Shown here: in pieces, positions 16,956 through 26,118 of the stretch
Layout: every line of letters begins with the position of its first letter
Numbering within the stretch: position 1 is the first letter of the stretch
Assembly (NCBI GenBank): GCA_040223615.1
Contig: JAVKFY010000013.1
Location: 1 to 60,433 of the forward strand
Origin: JAVKFY01 sp040223615
GTDB lineage: Bacteria; Pseudomonadota; Alphaproteobacteria; GCA-2731375
Length of the DNA stretch: 60,433 bases
Direction of reading: 5' to 3'
Made by a program: the position numbers and the translations under genes
The notes under the pieces: generated by a model
Database searches by the model: none
What the model was told of the DNA's origin: nothing
The model's input: only the letters and a program-made list of their open reading frames with translations

Positions 16956-19900
16956 CTACGGCGACGTGCCGGTCAGATCGGCCGCGAAGATGCCACCTGC
17001 CTGGTAGGTGACCGTCGGTCCGGTGGTTTCGCGGATATCGACGTAGCCGCCGGCCTGGCCCGGCGGAGTCCCGGTACCGAACAGCGCACCGATGCCGAAA
17101 CCGTCTCGGTTCGGATTCGAGATACCGTTGATCTCGAAATCGAACTCCGGCGTGCTGAGGCCGAAGCCCTCCACCGGCGCGTCGATGCTGAAGGTGGCGC
17201 CGTCGAGTGCCATGGTCGAACCCGCCGCGATGTTGATCGTGCCGGAGGCGATCGCCAGGTTCAGGCGGAACGAGCCGACCGCGGTATAGCGCTGAACCGA
17301 GGCCGGCGTGTCGGCGGGTCCGTTGGCGATCGACGCGACGACATGGCCATCGTAGGTCGCGGTCCCGGTGAATCCGCTGATCTGAGCCAAGGCCGCCGCG
17401 TCGCCGGCCACCCACTGCGCAAGCGGGATTTCGTAGGTTGCGACGCCGGGATTGGTCAGGGTCGCGTTCAGGAAGCCCCATTGCAACTCCGCACAGGTAC
17501 ACAGCGTGACGTCATTCGGTACCGCGCCGCCGGCGAAGTTGACCATGTTGTTGGTTACCATGAAGCCGGTCATCGTGCCGGGCACGTCGTTCACGGTAAT
17601 CGCGGCGGACTGCTCGACGGCCGCGAAGGTGTCGTTCTGCAGGAACCCGCTGAGGCCGGCGTCGGAGAGGCCGCCGTAGCCGAAGGTGGTGTCGAGAAGG
17701 TTCCCTTCTCCGGATGAGAGATCCATCGTCGCGAAGACGCGGTTGGTCGCGGTGTCGGTGCTGAGGTCGAAAGAGTCGATGACGGCGCTGTCGATATTCG
17801 CGCTGCTGAAGCGCTCGACCAGCACCCGTGTACCGGCGGAGTCTCGCTTCAAGAAGACGCCACCGAAGAACCCTTGCAGCGATCGAGTCGTGCGCTGGTT
17901 GTTGGCGGTGCCGGCGGCCGGCGTAAAGGCGCCGAGGTTGGCCTGCTCGTTGATCGCCGGCACGTTCGGGTAGCTGGAGTTGGGCAGCACGGTATTGCCG
18001 CGCGCGCGAGTGACGCCGGTGGTGGAGAGTTGCGCGTCGGCGCCGTCGACGTCGCGCGATTCCAGGATCATGTACCGCGGTCCATCGAGGCCGAAGACAT
18101 CGTTGCCGCCGGCGTCGTCGGCGGTGGCGACCGGCCCGGAAAACTGCAGCGGCTCTAACCCGGTGGTGCCAGCGTCGACGGTGCCGCGCATGGTGCCGTC
18201 GAGGAACACGGTTGGCGTGCCGGCCACGCCTGCACCGAGTAGCAGGCTGCCGGCAATGCCCTGGCTGGCGCCGGTGCCGTCGACCAGCACATTGCCGGCG
18301 AAGAACGCCTGGTCGCCGCCGCCGCTGCCGAGCAGCAGCGTCAGGGTCGGGCTGATCGAGTTGGAGATGTTGGTCTGCATCGGCGCCGGCACGAACGGAA
18401 TCTGGCTGCCGCCCAGCGTGAAGTCGTCGCGCAGGTCATAGGTCGCCGCGCTCAAGCCGCTGCCGAAAACGAAGCCGGTCGCCGGTTCGCCGCCGAACAC
18501 CAGGATCTGCGAACCGATCAGCTCGTACAGGATGAAGTCGCCATTGGCGCCCAGGAATCCGGTGCCGGTGAGCGCGCCGTCCGGCGTCGTCGCCGTCTGC
18601 AATGTCCCGTCGATGACGAAGTCCCCGGCGGCGCTCGGTGCGAACAGCGTGTAGGTGCCTTCCGCCGTGGTGAACGCGAAGCGCTGGCCGGCGACCATTG
18701 AGCCGGTGCTGGTGAACGGGCGGGTCTCGCCGGTCAGGGCGTTGTCGCCGGCGCCGAGCGAGGTGAGGTCGCCGACGATCACGCTGCCATTGTAGGTATA
18801 GCTGCAGAAGGTGGCGCAGCGCACCGACAGGGCCGGGGTGTTCTGCACCGTCGCGTCGCCGTCGTTCACCGACACGGTGATGTTGACTGCCTCGGTGTTG
18901 CCGGTGGTGACCCGGCCGTCGGCCGAGACGAAGGTCAGCGCACGCAGCGCGGTCTGCGCCGCCGTCGGCGAGCCGGTGAACCGGTAGCTGCCGCCGCCCA
19001 GGTCGGTGAAGCCGGCGCCGGTAACCGAGGCCGGCGTGAAGTCGCCCTTGGCGGTATCGCCGATCTGCACCGTGAGCGTGATGGTCTCGCCGACATCGAC
19101 GTCGGTGATCGTCGAGGTCACGAACGGCATCAGCGGCGCCAGCACGGTCGCCGGCTGCACCAGCGCTGCCACTGTCGGCGCGTCGTTGATTGAAAGCACG
19201 TTCACCGACGAGGAGCCGTCCAACGTCGACAGGAAGCCGTCGCTGGCGGTCAGCGTCAGCCCGGTCACCCCGGTCGAGCCCGGTGCGGTGCGGTTCGCCA
19301 CCGGCACGAACACCAGTTGCGCCAGGGCGGCCTGCGCCGCCGCCGGGCTGCCGGTGAAGCTGAGCGAGCCGTCGCCATTGATGGTGAAGCCGCCGCTGGC
19401 GATCGAGGCGGCACTGAAGCTGCCGACGGCGGCGTTGTTGATCGCCACCGTGACCTGCACGTTGCCGGGCCCGTCGGCATCGGTGATGCTGACCGCGGCG
19501 AACGGCATGATCGTGCCGGTATCGTTGAGCGCCTGGCCGACGACCGTGCCGGCAATGACCGGCGCCATGTTGGCCGCGTCGCCGCCGCCGCCGGTGCCAC
19601 CGCCCGTACCACCGCCACCGGTGCCGCCGCCGCCAGTGCCACCGCCGCCGCCACCAGTGCCACCACCCGTGCCGCCGCCACCGCCGGCGCCAAGATCGCC
19701 TGGGTCGGCGGGCGGCGTGCCGTCGTCGAGCGGCGCCTGCTGGCCGCCGTCTTCGATGATGCGCACGATCTGCTTGCTGCTGCCGGTGCCGGAGGTCGAG
19801 TTGGAGTTGCGCGAGGCGTCGAACAGGCCGACCGCGCCGGGGTTATTGCCGGACCCCAGCGAGCCGATCTGGCTGCCGGTGACGTCGTTGTTGGTGACCA

Positions 19901-20558
19901 GGCTGCGGGTGCCGCCGGTCTGCGACGGGTCGCCCTCCAGGTTGTCGACATTTTCCGTCAGCAGGTTGTCCTGCACCGGCGCGGGGAAGCCGGGCGCGCC
20001 GTCGCCGACGACCACGACCTCGAAGCCGGGCCGCGTCACGGACACGGTCTTGCCGCCGTTCGTCACCGTCATCTCGTCGCCGAACAGGAACTGCGCGGTG
20101 ATCACGGCGCCGGTGATGGCGACGATGGCGATACCGCCGCGGATACCGATGGTCGCGGTCGGTGTCTTGATCGAGACCGGCGTGGTCTTGGAGATGCGCC
20201 CGCCGACGAAGCGCAGCAGGCCCTTCGACGCGGTCATCGCGATCTTGCCGGTCTTGGCGTCCGGGTCGTAGACGAACTGGTCGAGCACGAGGTCTGAATT
20301 CGGCCCGACGGTCAGCGCCGAGCCATCCAGGAACAGCAGGTGGGTCTTGCCGATCTCGCCGGTGGCGATGCGCTCCTCGGCGACGACGTCGACGCCGACC
20401 TGCAGCACGCGCGGCTCGCTCTGCGGCTGCGTGCCGGTGGCCTGCGGCAGGACCGCGGAGGTGACGCCGATGTTGGTCGCGGCCCAGACCGGCGTGGCCA
20501 TCGCCAGCGCGCCTGAGACAAGGCCTGAAATCAGATACCGGTACGCGGCCTGTGCCAT
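16956..20558 (-). CDS. giant FecR-domain exported surface protein with cadherin-like repeats
   Basis: A 1200-residue protein: signal peptide (about 1-27, ending PVWAA), FecR domain (about 50-165; LFLDGSALTVGPNSDLVLD, GGRISKTTPVSIKTPTATIG), a Gly/Thr-rich linker (about 290-330), two cadherin-like repeats (about 335-560; SITDADGPGN, STITDVDVGE) and a 600-residue beta-rich C-terminus with the cysteine pair LCTCAE and a GTATYDGHVVASI strand pattern recalling TbpB-type barrels. ATG 20558 has AAGGGG seven bases upstream. The N-terminal 200 residues and C-terminal 250 match the protein at 29183. No FecI or TonB receptor is adjacent. It heads a tight run with BrkB, SNase-like and M48 genes. Confidence 0.88.
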   Translation of the reverse strand: MAQAAYRYLISGLVSGALAMATPVWAATNIGVTSAVLPQATGTQPQSEPRVLQVGVDVVAEERIATGEIGKTHLLFLDGSALTVGPNSDLVLDQFVYDPDAKTGKIAMTASKGLLRFVGGRISKTTPVSIKTPTATIGIRGGIAIVAITGAVITAQFLFGDEMTVTNGGKTVSVTRPGFEVVVVGDGAPGFPAPVQDNLLTENVDNLEGDPSQTGGTRSLVTNNDVTGSQIGSLGSGNNPGAVGLFDASRNSNSTSGTGSSKQIVRIIEDGGQQAPLDDGTPPADPGDLGAGGGGGTGGGTGGGGGGTGGGGTGGGGTGGGTGGGGDAANMAPVIAGTVVGQALNDTGTIMPFAAVSITDADGPGNVQVTVAINNAAVGSFSAASIASGGFTINGDGSLSFTGSPAAAQAALAQLVFVPVANRTAPGSTGVTGLTLTASDGFLSTLDGSSSVNVLSINDAPTVAALVQPATVLAPLMPFVTSTITDVDVGETITLTVQIGDTAKGDFTPASVTGAGFTDLGGGSYRFTGSPTAAQTALRALTFVSADGRVTTGNTEAVNITVSVNDGDATVQNTPALSVRCATFCSYTYNGSVIVGDLTSLGAGDNALTGETRPFTSTGSMVAGQRFAFTTAEGTYTLFAPSAAGDFVIDGTLQTATTPDGALTGTGFLGANGDFILYELIGSQILVFGGEPATGFVFGSGLSAATYDLRDDFTLGGSQIPFVPAPMQTNISNSISPTLTLLLGSGGGDQAFFAGNVLVDGTGASQGIAGSLLLGAGVAGTPTVFLDGTMRGTVDAGTTGLEPLQFSGPVATADDAGGNDVFGLDGPRYMILESRDVDGADAQLSTTGVTRARGNTVLPNSSYPNVPAINEQANLGAFTPAAGTANNQRTTRSLQGFFGGVFLKRDSAGTRVLVERFSSANIDSAVIDSFDLSTDTATNRVFATMDLSSGEGNLLDTTFGYGGLSDAGLSGFLQNDTFAAVEQSAAITVNDVPGTMTGFMVTNNMVNFAGGAVPNDVTLCTCAELQWGFLNATLTNPGVATYEIPLAQWVAGDAAALAQISGFTGTATYDGHVVASIANGPADTPASVQRYTAVGSFRLNLAIASGTINIAAGSTMALDGATFSIDAPVEGFGLSTPEFDFEINGISNPNRDGFGIGALFGTGTPPGQAGGYVDIRETTGPTVTYQAGGIFAADLTGTSP
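19581..19692. repeat. low-complexity Gly/Thr coding repeat
   Basis: An imperfect array of GGTGGCACC-like codons (read as gccaccgcc on the plus strand) inside the giant FecR gene. It codes for a flexible linker of glycines punctuated by threonines between the FecR domain and the cadherin-like repeats, and is a likely site of length variation by slippage. Confidence 0.8.
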
Positions 20559-20740
20559 CCGTCTACCCCTTGCTGCCACACCACGCGGGCCATATTCGGC
20601 AGCAAGCCAGTCGGATTATCGGCGGTGGCCCGGATTATCTCCAGGCCGCTCTAGATGGCCGTCCGCAGCTTTGCGCCAACCCGCATTGTTGAGCCGGACG
20701 CTAGCACAAAGCCTAACAAATTCATAACGATAAGGCGAGT

Positions 20741-20748
20741 ATGGTTAA
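20741..20748 (-). promoter_or_regulatory. CtrA-like half-site TTAACCAT upstream of giant FecR gene
   Basis: TTAACCAT on the minus strand lies in the 177-bp gap between a small ORF and the 1200-residue FecR gene, about 185 bp ahead of its start. TTAACCAT is the known Caulobacter CtrA half-site. The same GGTTAACGT context occurs 23 bp ahead of the paralogous FecR gene at 29183. Confidence 0.4.
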
Positions 20749-20756
20749 CGTTGGGA

Positions 20757-20948
20757 TCAGTCGTCCAACGTTTCGGACGCGTAGTACAGAACCCGCACTT
20801 CGGTGTCGCGGCCGACGATGCGCAGGCCGCGCCGGGCCAGGTAGTCGGCTGCTTTGGCATAGTTCTCGAAGTCGAGCGGGTCGGGGTCGGCGCCGCCGCT
20901 GCGGCACAGGGTCCATTTCTGCTCGGTCTCCAGCACGCGATGTAACAT
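20757..20948 (-). CDS. small hypothetical protein
   Basis: A 63-residue protein, MLHRVLETEQKWTLCRSGG at the N-terminus, then DFENYAKAADYLARRGLRIVG and DTEVRVLYYASETLDD. The composition is protein-like with a helix in the middle and a strand at the end, but I recognise no family. GAGG lies ten bases before the ATG at 20948; a GTG three codons earlier is possible. It is upstream of the giant FecR gene on the same strand. Confidence 0.55.
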   Translation of the reverse strand: MLHRVLETEQKWTLCRSGGADPDPLDFENYAKAADYLARRGLRIVGRDTEVRVLYYASETLDD

Positions 20949-21047
20949 TCTCTGCACGCCTCGTTGGAAGCGTCACGCGGACGGAATTGCCGAGCCGACG
21001 CCTCATCGTGTCAGCGTGGCGGGAAGATTTGAAGAATTCGTTAGCGG

Positions 21048-21935
21048 TCAGCGCCAGCAGGCGATGCGGGCGACGAAGTCGAGCGACTGCTGGCGCACCG
21101 CGTCGCGGTCCAGCGCCGGCGCCTGCGAGACCACCTCGGCCTTCACGCCGTGCGCCGCGAGGAACGACCGCACCGCCGGGTTGCGCACCGCGACGGCGAT
21201 GTCGGGCAGCATGCGGCCGGTCTTCTTGCGCATCTTGGCGCCGTCGATCTGGGCGAACACGACGCCCAGCACCAGCCCGCTCTGGTCGAGCACCGGACCG
21301 CCGCTGTTGCCGCTGCGCACGTCGACCTCGATCAGGAACCGGTTCGGGTCGCGATAGCGCGCCTGTTCGCTGGCGATCTCGCCGGCCGCGAAGATCGGCT
21401 TCTCCGGCGCGATGCCCTGGGTCGGATAGCCGAACAGGTCGGCGCGCACGCCAGGCGCGACCTTGACGACGGAGAACCGGGCGATGGCGTCGGGCGCCTG
21501 TTCAGCCACCACCAGCGCCAGGTCGAGCGTTGTCGAACTGGCCACCACGCGACCGTGTGCCCGTGCGCCGTCCGGGCTTTCCACCGTCATCAGGTCGCAC
21601 TGATCGATGACGTGGTGGTTGGTCACCAGGTGGCCGGCCTTGTCGACGAAGAACGCCGATCCGGTGCTCTTCAGCTTCTTGCCCGGATAGGGGCCCTGCT
21701 CGCGCGCCTTCATACCGGCGCGGATCCGGTCCAGCCGTTCCTGCCGGATGCGCTCGGCCTCGGCGTCGTCGACGATGCGGCCCTTGCACTCGCTGCGCAG
21801 CACCGGCGTGACGACGTTGCGCGCCTCGTCGAAGCACTGCACGACCGGCGACGGCGACGATTGCGCCGCCGCCGTGGCGGCGAACAATGCCGCGACGACG
21901 AGGCTAGCCGTACAGGTCGCCGCTGCGCGGATCAT
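21048..21935 (-). CDS. exported trypsin-like serine protease, no PDZ domain
   Basis: A 295-residue S1C-type protease: signal peptide (about 1-24), a 70-residue charged N-terminal stretch with two cysteines, then the catalytic triad His in VTNHHVID, Asp in TTLDLALV and Ser in SGNSGGPV. Unlike DegP/DegS there is no PDZ domain, and the C-terminus ends soon after the catalytic core. It overlaps the DnaJ-type chaperone gene by 32 bases, a real out-of-frame overlap, so the protease is translated after the chaperone. This suggests periplasmic quality control paired with a cytosolic chaperone in one transcript. Confidence 0.9.
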   Translation of the reverse strand: MIRAAATCTASLVVAALFAATAAAQSSPSPVVQCFDEARNVVTPVLRSECKGRIVDDAEAERIRQERLDRIRAGMKAREQGPYPGKKLKSTGSAFFVDKAGHLVTNHHVIDQCDLMTVESPDGARAHGRVVASSTTLDLALVVAEQAPDAIARFSVVKVAPGVRADLFGYPTQGIAPEKPIFAAGEIASEQARYRDPNRFLIEVDVRSGNSGGPVLDQSGLVLGVVFAQIDGAKMRKKTGRMLPDIAVAVRNPAVRSFLAAHGVKAEVVSQAPALDRDAVRQQSLDFVARIACWR

Positions 21936-22803
21936 AGCCGCCCGTCTCTTGCCAGCGCTGCATCAGCGCCTCCAGGTCCTGGTCCGCCTTGTCCGGCAGC
22001 TTGACCAGCAGCGTGACGTACTGGTCGCCGCCGGCGATGCCGCGCCCCTTGAGGCGCATCGTCTGGCCGCTTTGCGCACCCTTGGGCACCGTCAGGCTGA
22101 CGGTGCCGCCGATCGTCGGCACCTTGACCTTGGCGCCCAGCACCGCCTCGGGCAGCGAGATCGGCAGCTCGATGCGAACGTCGTTGCCGTCGCGCTTGAA
22201 CAGCGGATGCGGCCGCACCCGGACCTCGACCAGCGCGTCGCCCGGCCCGGCCGGGCCGGGCTCGCCCTGGCCCTTCAGGCGGATCTGTTTGCCGTCCTCG
22301 ATGCCGGCCGGAATCCGCACGTCCAGCGTCTTGCCGGCCGGCAGGTTGACCCGGCGCACGCCGCCGAGCGCGGCGTCGAGGAACTCGACGGTCAGCTCGA
22401 ACTGGCGGTCGGCACCGCGCTGCGGCTGGCGCGCGCGGCGGCCGCCGCTGAACTGGCTGAAGATGTCGGCGAAGATATCGTCGGCGGAAAAGCCGCCCGG
22501 TCCGGGACCGGCGCCCGGCCGCCGCGGACCGCCGCCGGCATATTCATAGTGGAACGGGGCCTTCTGCTGGCCGTCCGGCCCGATCTCGCCGCGATCGTAT
22601 TTCGCCCGCAACTCCTTGTCGCCGAGCAGCTTGTAGGCCGCCGAGACTTCCTTGAAGCGCTCCTCGACCTTGGCATCGCCCTGATGCAGGTCGGGATGCA
22701 GCTCTTTCGCCAACCGGCGATAGGCCTTCTTGATCTCGGCATCGTCGGTGCCGCGGGCAACGCCCAGCACCGTGTATGGATCACGCATCTCGGTTTCGCT
22801 CAA
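21904..22803 (-). CDS. DnaJ C-terminal-domain chaperone, CbpA type
   Basis: A 299-residue type II Hsp40. The J-domain is residues 8-73 with the HPD motif in KELHPDLHQGD, followed by a Gly/Pro/Phe linker (about 85-120) and two DnaJ C-terminal substrate-binding domains (about 130-280); the zinc-finger region of DnaJ is absent, as in CbpA. It stimulates DnaK and delivers substrates. An ATG five codons downstream is an alternative start. The protease gene begins within its last 32 bases. Confidence 0.93.
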   Translation of the reverse strand: MSETEMRDPYTVLGVARGTDDAEIKKAYRRLAKELHPDLHQGDAKVEERFKEVSAAYKLLGDKELRAKYDRGEIGPDGQQKAPFHYEYAGGGPRRPGAGPGPGGFSADDIFADIFSQFSGGRRARQPQRGADRQFELTVEFLDAALGGVRRVNLPAGKTLDVRIPAGIEDGKQIRLKGQGEPGPAGPGDALVEVRVRPHPLFKRDGNDVRIELPISLPEAVLGAKVKVPTIGGTVSLTVPKGAQSGQTMRLKGRGIAGGDQYVTLLVKLPDKADQDLEALMQRWQETGGYDPRSGDLYG

Positions 22804-22932
22804 ATCCCGGCCGGTCGGCGCGGGCAGGGGCCCGACGACAGGCTAAACAACTTCGGCGGCCCGATATAGATGGGCATTGCGATGCCGGGCGTGAAGGGCG
22901 TTTGTTGCAAAAATACCACAAATCAGGATCGC

Positions 22933-24006
22933 CTATTCGCCGCGTACCAGCGCCATCGCGGCTTCCCGCTCGTCGGCGCTGATCTGCCGCTCCAGTTGCG
23001 CCAGCGCGTCGGCGGCGCCGCCATGGCCGTTGGCCGCCGCCAGATGGTACCAGCGATAGCTTTCCGCGACGTTGACGCCACTGAAACGCGGTTCGCCGTA
23101 AAGCCCGCCCATCAGGTACTGCGCCTCGCCGTCGCCGGCGCGCGCCAGTTTGCGCCAGGCGGCCAGCGCGTGACTGTAGTTGCCGTTCAGGTAGGCGGCA
23201 CGGCCGATCTCCAGCCGCTCCTTGCGGCTCAGGTTCGAGGGCAGCGGGTCGGCGATCTCGTCCTCGTCCGGATCGCTGTCGCCGGCGAACAGCAGCCGTG
23301 CCAGCGCGCCGATCGGGTCCGCCCCGGCCGACGACGTGTCCGCGTCGTCGCCAACGGGGGCCGGCGCCGGCTGCTCTTGCGGCGCGACCGGTTCGGACTT
23401 GGCTGGCGACACCGTCGCAATCGTGGTCGCGGCGGCACGCCGCTGGGCGGCCTTCGCGGCGGGTCCGGGGAGTTCCTGCACGAACTGGCCGAGCTTGGCC
23501 ATCGCGCCCTTGTGGCCACCGCGCGCGGCCAGATACAGCCAGCCGAGCGCGTGCGGCGGGCTCTGCTCCACGCCCAGGCCGCGCCAGTACAGCAGGCCGA
23601 GATTGTATTGTCCCAGCACATGCCCCTGGCGCGCGGCGAGGTCGAGCCACTCCGCGGCGCGGTCGTAGCGCTGCTCGACGCCCTGGCCGCGGACGTACAT
23701 CAACGCCAGGTTGACCTGGGCGCTGGCCAGGCCGAGTTCGGCGGCCCGCTCGTACCATGTCGCGGCTTCGGCGAAGTCCTGCGCCACGCCGAGGCCGCGC
23801 CGGTAGAGATGCGCCAGGTTGCGCTGCGCCGCCGGGTCGCCGTCGCGCGCCAATGGCAGCCAAGCCTCGCGCGCCGCCGCGTAGTCGCCAGCGTCGAACG
23901 CCGCGACGCCGGCCTGGAAGGCCGGCTCGCGTTGCTGATCCGTCGCTGCCGCTGCCGCCGCTGGAGCCGCCAGCGTCAGGCAGACCAGCAGGGCGCGCAG
24001 CAGCAC
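22933..24006 (-). CDS. exported Sel1-repeat (TPR-like) protein
   Basis: A 357-residue protein. A signal peptide (MLLRALLVCLTLAAPAAA) leads into Sel1-like repeats of about 36 residues from roughly 40 to 190 (AQRNLAHLYRRGLGVAQDF, AQVNLALMYVRGQGVEQRY, GQYNLGLLYWRGLGVEQ), a Pro/Ala/Asp-rich linker (about 205-265), and two more repeats at the end. Such proteins scaffold envelope complexes. The GTG at 24006 is chosen because it puts the signal peptide at the N-terminus; the longer frame would overlap the lipoprotein gene. The stop of that gene is 20 bp upstream. Confidence 0.85.
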   Translation of the reverse strand: MLLRALLVCLTLAAPAAAAAATDQQREPAFQAGVAAFDAGDYAAAREAWLPLARDGDPAAQRNLAHLYRRGLGVAQDFAEAATWYERAAELGLASAQVNLALMYVRGQGVEQRYDRAAEWLDLAARQGHVLGQYNLGLLYWRGLGVEQSPPHALGWLYLAARGGHKGAMAKLGQFVQELPGPAAKAAQRRAAATTIATVSPAKSEPVAPQEQPAPAPVGDDADTSSAGADPIGALARLLFAGDSDPDEDEIADPLPSNLSRKERLEIGRAAYLNGNYSHALAAWRKLARAGDGEAQYLMGGLYGEPRFSGVNVAESYRWYHLAAANGHGGAADALAQLERQISADEREAAMALVRGE

Positions 24007-24026
24007 GGCGGCCAGGCCGCCGCGGC

Positions 24027-24497
24027 TCAGCTGCTGACCACCTTCCAGGTGCCGTCCGGCTGCCGGCATGCGGTGCCGTAGGCGCTTTCCTCGCGCCCGC
24101 CGACCGTCACGGTCTGCTGGAACTCGCGGCAATACTGGCCGTCATTGGCCTGGTAGGCGGGCTGCGGCGTGATCGTGCCGTAGTTGCCCGAGTCCGGGTT
24201 GCGCCACGAGCTGGTGGTGCCCGACGGCGCCGTCTCCAGTGTGCTCTGGGTGGACTGCTGCATCGCCGCGCGGTCGGCATTGTCGAGCGACTTGCCCACT
24301 TCCGAGCCGACCAGGGCGCCCAGCAGGGCGCCGGCGCCGACCGCGATCAGCTTGCCCTTGCCGCCGCCGACCTGGCTGCCGAGCAGGCCGCCGGCAATGC
24401 CGCCGAGCACGGTGCCGCCGGTCTGCTTCGGACCGCTCTGGCAGGCCGCCAGGCCCAACACCAGCGCGGCGGCGAGTGCGATGCTCTTGAACTTCAT
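24027..24497 (-). CDS. glycine-zipper lipoprotein (17-kDa antigen/RT0821-like)
   Basis: A 156-residue outer-membrane lipoprotein. The lipobox LAAC puts the acylated cysteine at residue 19. A glycine-zipper 2TM segment (GGTVLGGIAGGLLGSQVG, then AVGAGALLGALVGSEVG, residues 27-70) is followed by a C-terminal domain with CREFQQTVTVGGREESAYG and CRQPDGTWKVV, typical of the rickettsial 17-kDa surface antigen family. GAGGA precedes the ATG by eight bases. It is divergent from pdxH and probably transcribed with the Sel1-repeat gene. Confidence 0.92.
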   Translation of the reverse strand: MKFKSIALAAALVLGLAACQSGPKQTGGTVLGGIAGGLLGSQVGGGKGKLIAVGAGALLGALVGSEVGKSLDNADRAAMQQSTQSTLETAPSGTTSSWRNPDSGNYGTITPQPAYQANDGQYCREFQQTVTVGGREESAYGTACRQPDGTWKVVSS

Positions 24498-24720
24498 CCG
24501 ATTTATCCTCAACTGACGGTCGAACCGGCCTGACCGGACATATGGCCCCAACTCCCGTGGCCCCGACCTGAGTGGCTCAGTGTCACACGTGCCCGCCACC
24601 GGAAATCCGTCGTCCGGCTGCTGGCCTTCGCCATACCGGCTATCCTATGTAAGGCACAACGAGAATTTCGCCAGCGATGATACGCGATTCGACCCGCCCA
24701 AGCCACGGAGTGAGCGAGAC

Positions 24721-25320
24721 ATGACGGCGATATTGCAGGCCGACCCGAGCGTCGATCCGTTCGAGCTGTTCGATAGCTGGCTGGCCGAGGCCTGGACCGC
24801 GGAAAAGATCAACGCCAACGCCATGACGGTGGCCAGCGTCGATGCCGAAGGCCGGCCGTCGTCGCGCATCGTGCTGCTGAAGGATCGCGACCACGGCTTC
24901 GTCTTCTACACCAACTTCGAGAGCCACAAGGGCGGCGAGCTGCTGGCCCGGCCGGAGGCGGCCTTGTGCTTCTACTGGCGCGCCCTGGGCCGCCAGGTGC
25001 GAGTCGAGGGCGAGGTCGAGGTGGTTTCCGACAAGATGGCGGATGCGTATTTCTCGACCCGTCCGCGCGACAGTCAGGTCGGCGCCTGGGCCTCGGCCCA
25101 GTCGCGCCCGCTGGACAGCCGGGAGAAGCTGGAGGCCAAGGTCGCCGAGTACGGCAAGAAGTTCGGCGACGGCCCGGTGCCACGGCCGCCGCACTGGTCC
25201 GGCTTCCGCGTCGTGCCCCGGCTGATCGAATTCTGGTCCGAGCAGCCCTTCCGCCTGCACGACCGCGTCGTCTACGAACGCAACGGCGAGGACTGGCGCT
25301 GTCAGCGGCTCTATCCATAG
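24721..25320 (+). CDS. pdxH: pyridoxamine 5'-phosphate oxidase
   Basis: A 199-residue FMN enzyme that oxidises pyridoxine/pyridoxamine phosphate to pyridoxal phosphate. Family landmarks are NAMTVASVDAEGRPSSRIVL near residue 35, FYTNFESHKGGEL near 62, FYWRALGRQVRVEG, and the C-terminal FWSEQPFRLHDR and WRCQRLYP. GGAG lies 11 bases before the ATG at 24721; an upstream extension is possible but carries no conserved sequence. The 223-bp divergent gap to the lipoprotein gene presumably holds both promoters; none is obvious. Confidence 0.96.
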   Translation: MTAILQADPSVDPFELFDSWLAEAWTAEKINANAMTVASVDAEGRPSSRIVLLKDRDHGFVFYTNFESHKGGELLARPEAALCFYWRALGRQVRVEGEVEVVSDKMADAYFSTRPRDSQVGAWASAQSRPLDSREKLEAKVAEYGKKFGDGPVPRPPHWSGFRVVPRLIEFWSEQPFRLHDRVVYERNGEDWRCQRLYP

Positions 25321-25338
25321 GCTGCTGAAAGGCGGATA

Positions 25339-26118
25339 ATGCCGCACACTCAAACCAGCGAGACCAGCATGGAAACGCGGCCGAACGACCGTCGGACCCT
25401 GATCCTGACCGGTGCCAGCCGCGGCATCGGCCATGCCACGGTGAAACGCTTCTCGTCGGCCGGCTGGCGCGTTATCACGCTCTCGCGCCATCCGTTCCCG
25501 GAAGATTGCCCGTGGGAGGCCGGGCCGGAAGACCACGTGCAGGTCGACCTGGCCAACGTCGAGGACACCGAGCAGGCGGTGGCGACCTTGCGCGAGCGGC
25601 TGCATGGCGGCCCGCTGAACGCGCTGGTCAACAATGCCGGCATCTCGCCGAAGGGGCCGGACGGCGAACGGCTGAACAGCCTGAACACCGACACCGCGAT
25701 CTGGCAGCACGTGTTCCAGGTCAACTTCTTCGCCCCGATCATCCTGGCCCGCGGCCTGCTGGACCAGCTCGCGGCGGCGCACGGCTCGATCGTCAACGTG
25801 ACCTCGATCGTCGGCAGCCGGGTGCATCCCTTCGCCGGTACGGCCTACGCGACCTCGAAGTCGGCGCTGGCCGGGCTGACACGCGAGATGGCGGCCGACT
25901 TCGCGCCGCACGGCGTGCGCGTGAATGCCATCGCGCCGGGCGAGATCAAGACCGCGATCCTGTCGCCCGAGACCGAGGAGAAGCTCGCGCCGACCATCCC
26001 GATGCGCCGCCTCGGCACCCCGGAGGAGGTCGCCAAGACGATCTATTTCCTGTGCACCGAGCAGTCGTCCTACGTGAACGGCGCCGAGATCCACATCAAC
26101 GGCGGCCAGCACGTCTGA
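25339..26118 (+). CDS. SDR family oxidoreductase
   Basis: A 259-residue short-chain dehydrogenase: TGASRGIG near residue 25, NNAGIS near 99, NVTSIVGS with the catalytic serine, YATSK for the Tyr-Lys pair, and the C-terminal NGAEIHINGGQHV. The order pdxH, this gene, amidohydrolase suggests one transcript: it starts 18 bp after pdxH and its TGA overlaps the next ATG by one base. The substrate may be linked to the amine metabolism suggested by its partners, but this is inference. Confidence 0.88.
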   Translation: MPHTQTSETSMETRPNDRRTLILTGASRGIGHATVKRFSSAGWRVITLSRHPFPEDCPWEAGPEDHVQVDLANVEDTEQAVATLRERLHGGPLNALVNNAGISPKGPDGERLNSLNTDTAIWQHVFQVNFFAPIILARGLLDQLAAAHGSIVNVTSIVGSRVHPFAGTAYATSKSALAGLTREMAADFAPHGVRVNAIAPGEIKTAILSPETEEKLAPTIPMRRLGTPEEVAKTIYFLCTEQSSYVNGAEIHINGGQHV

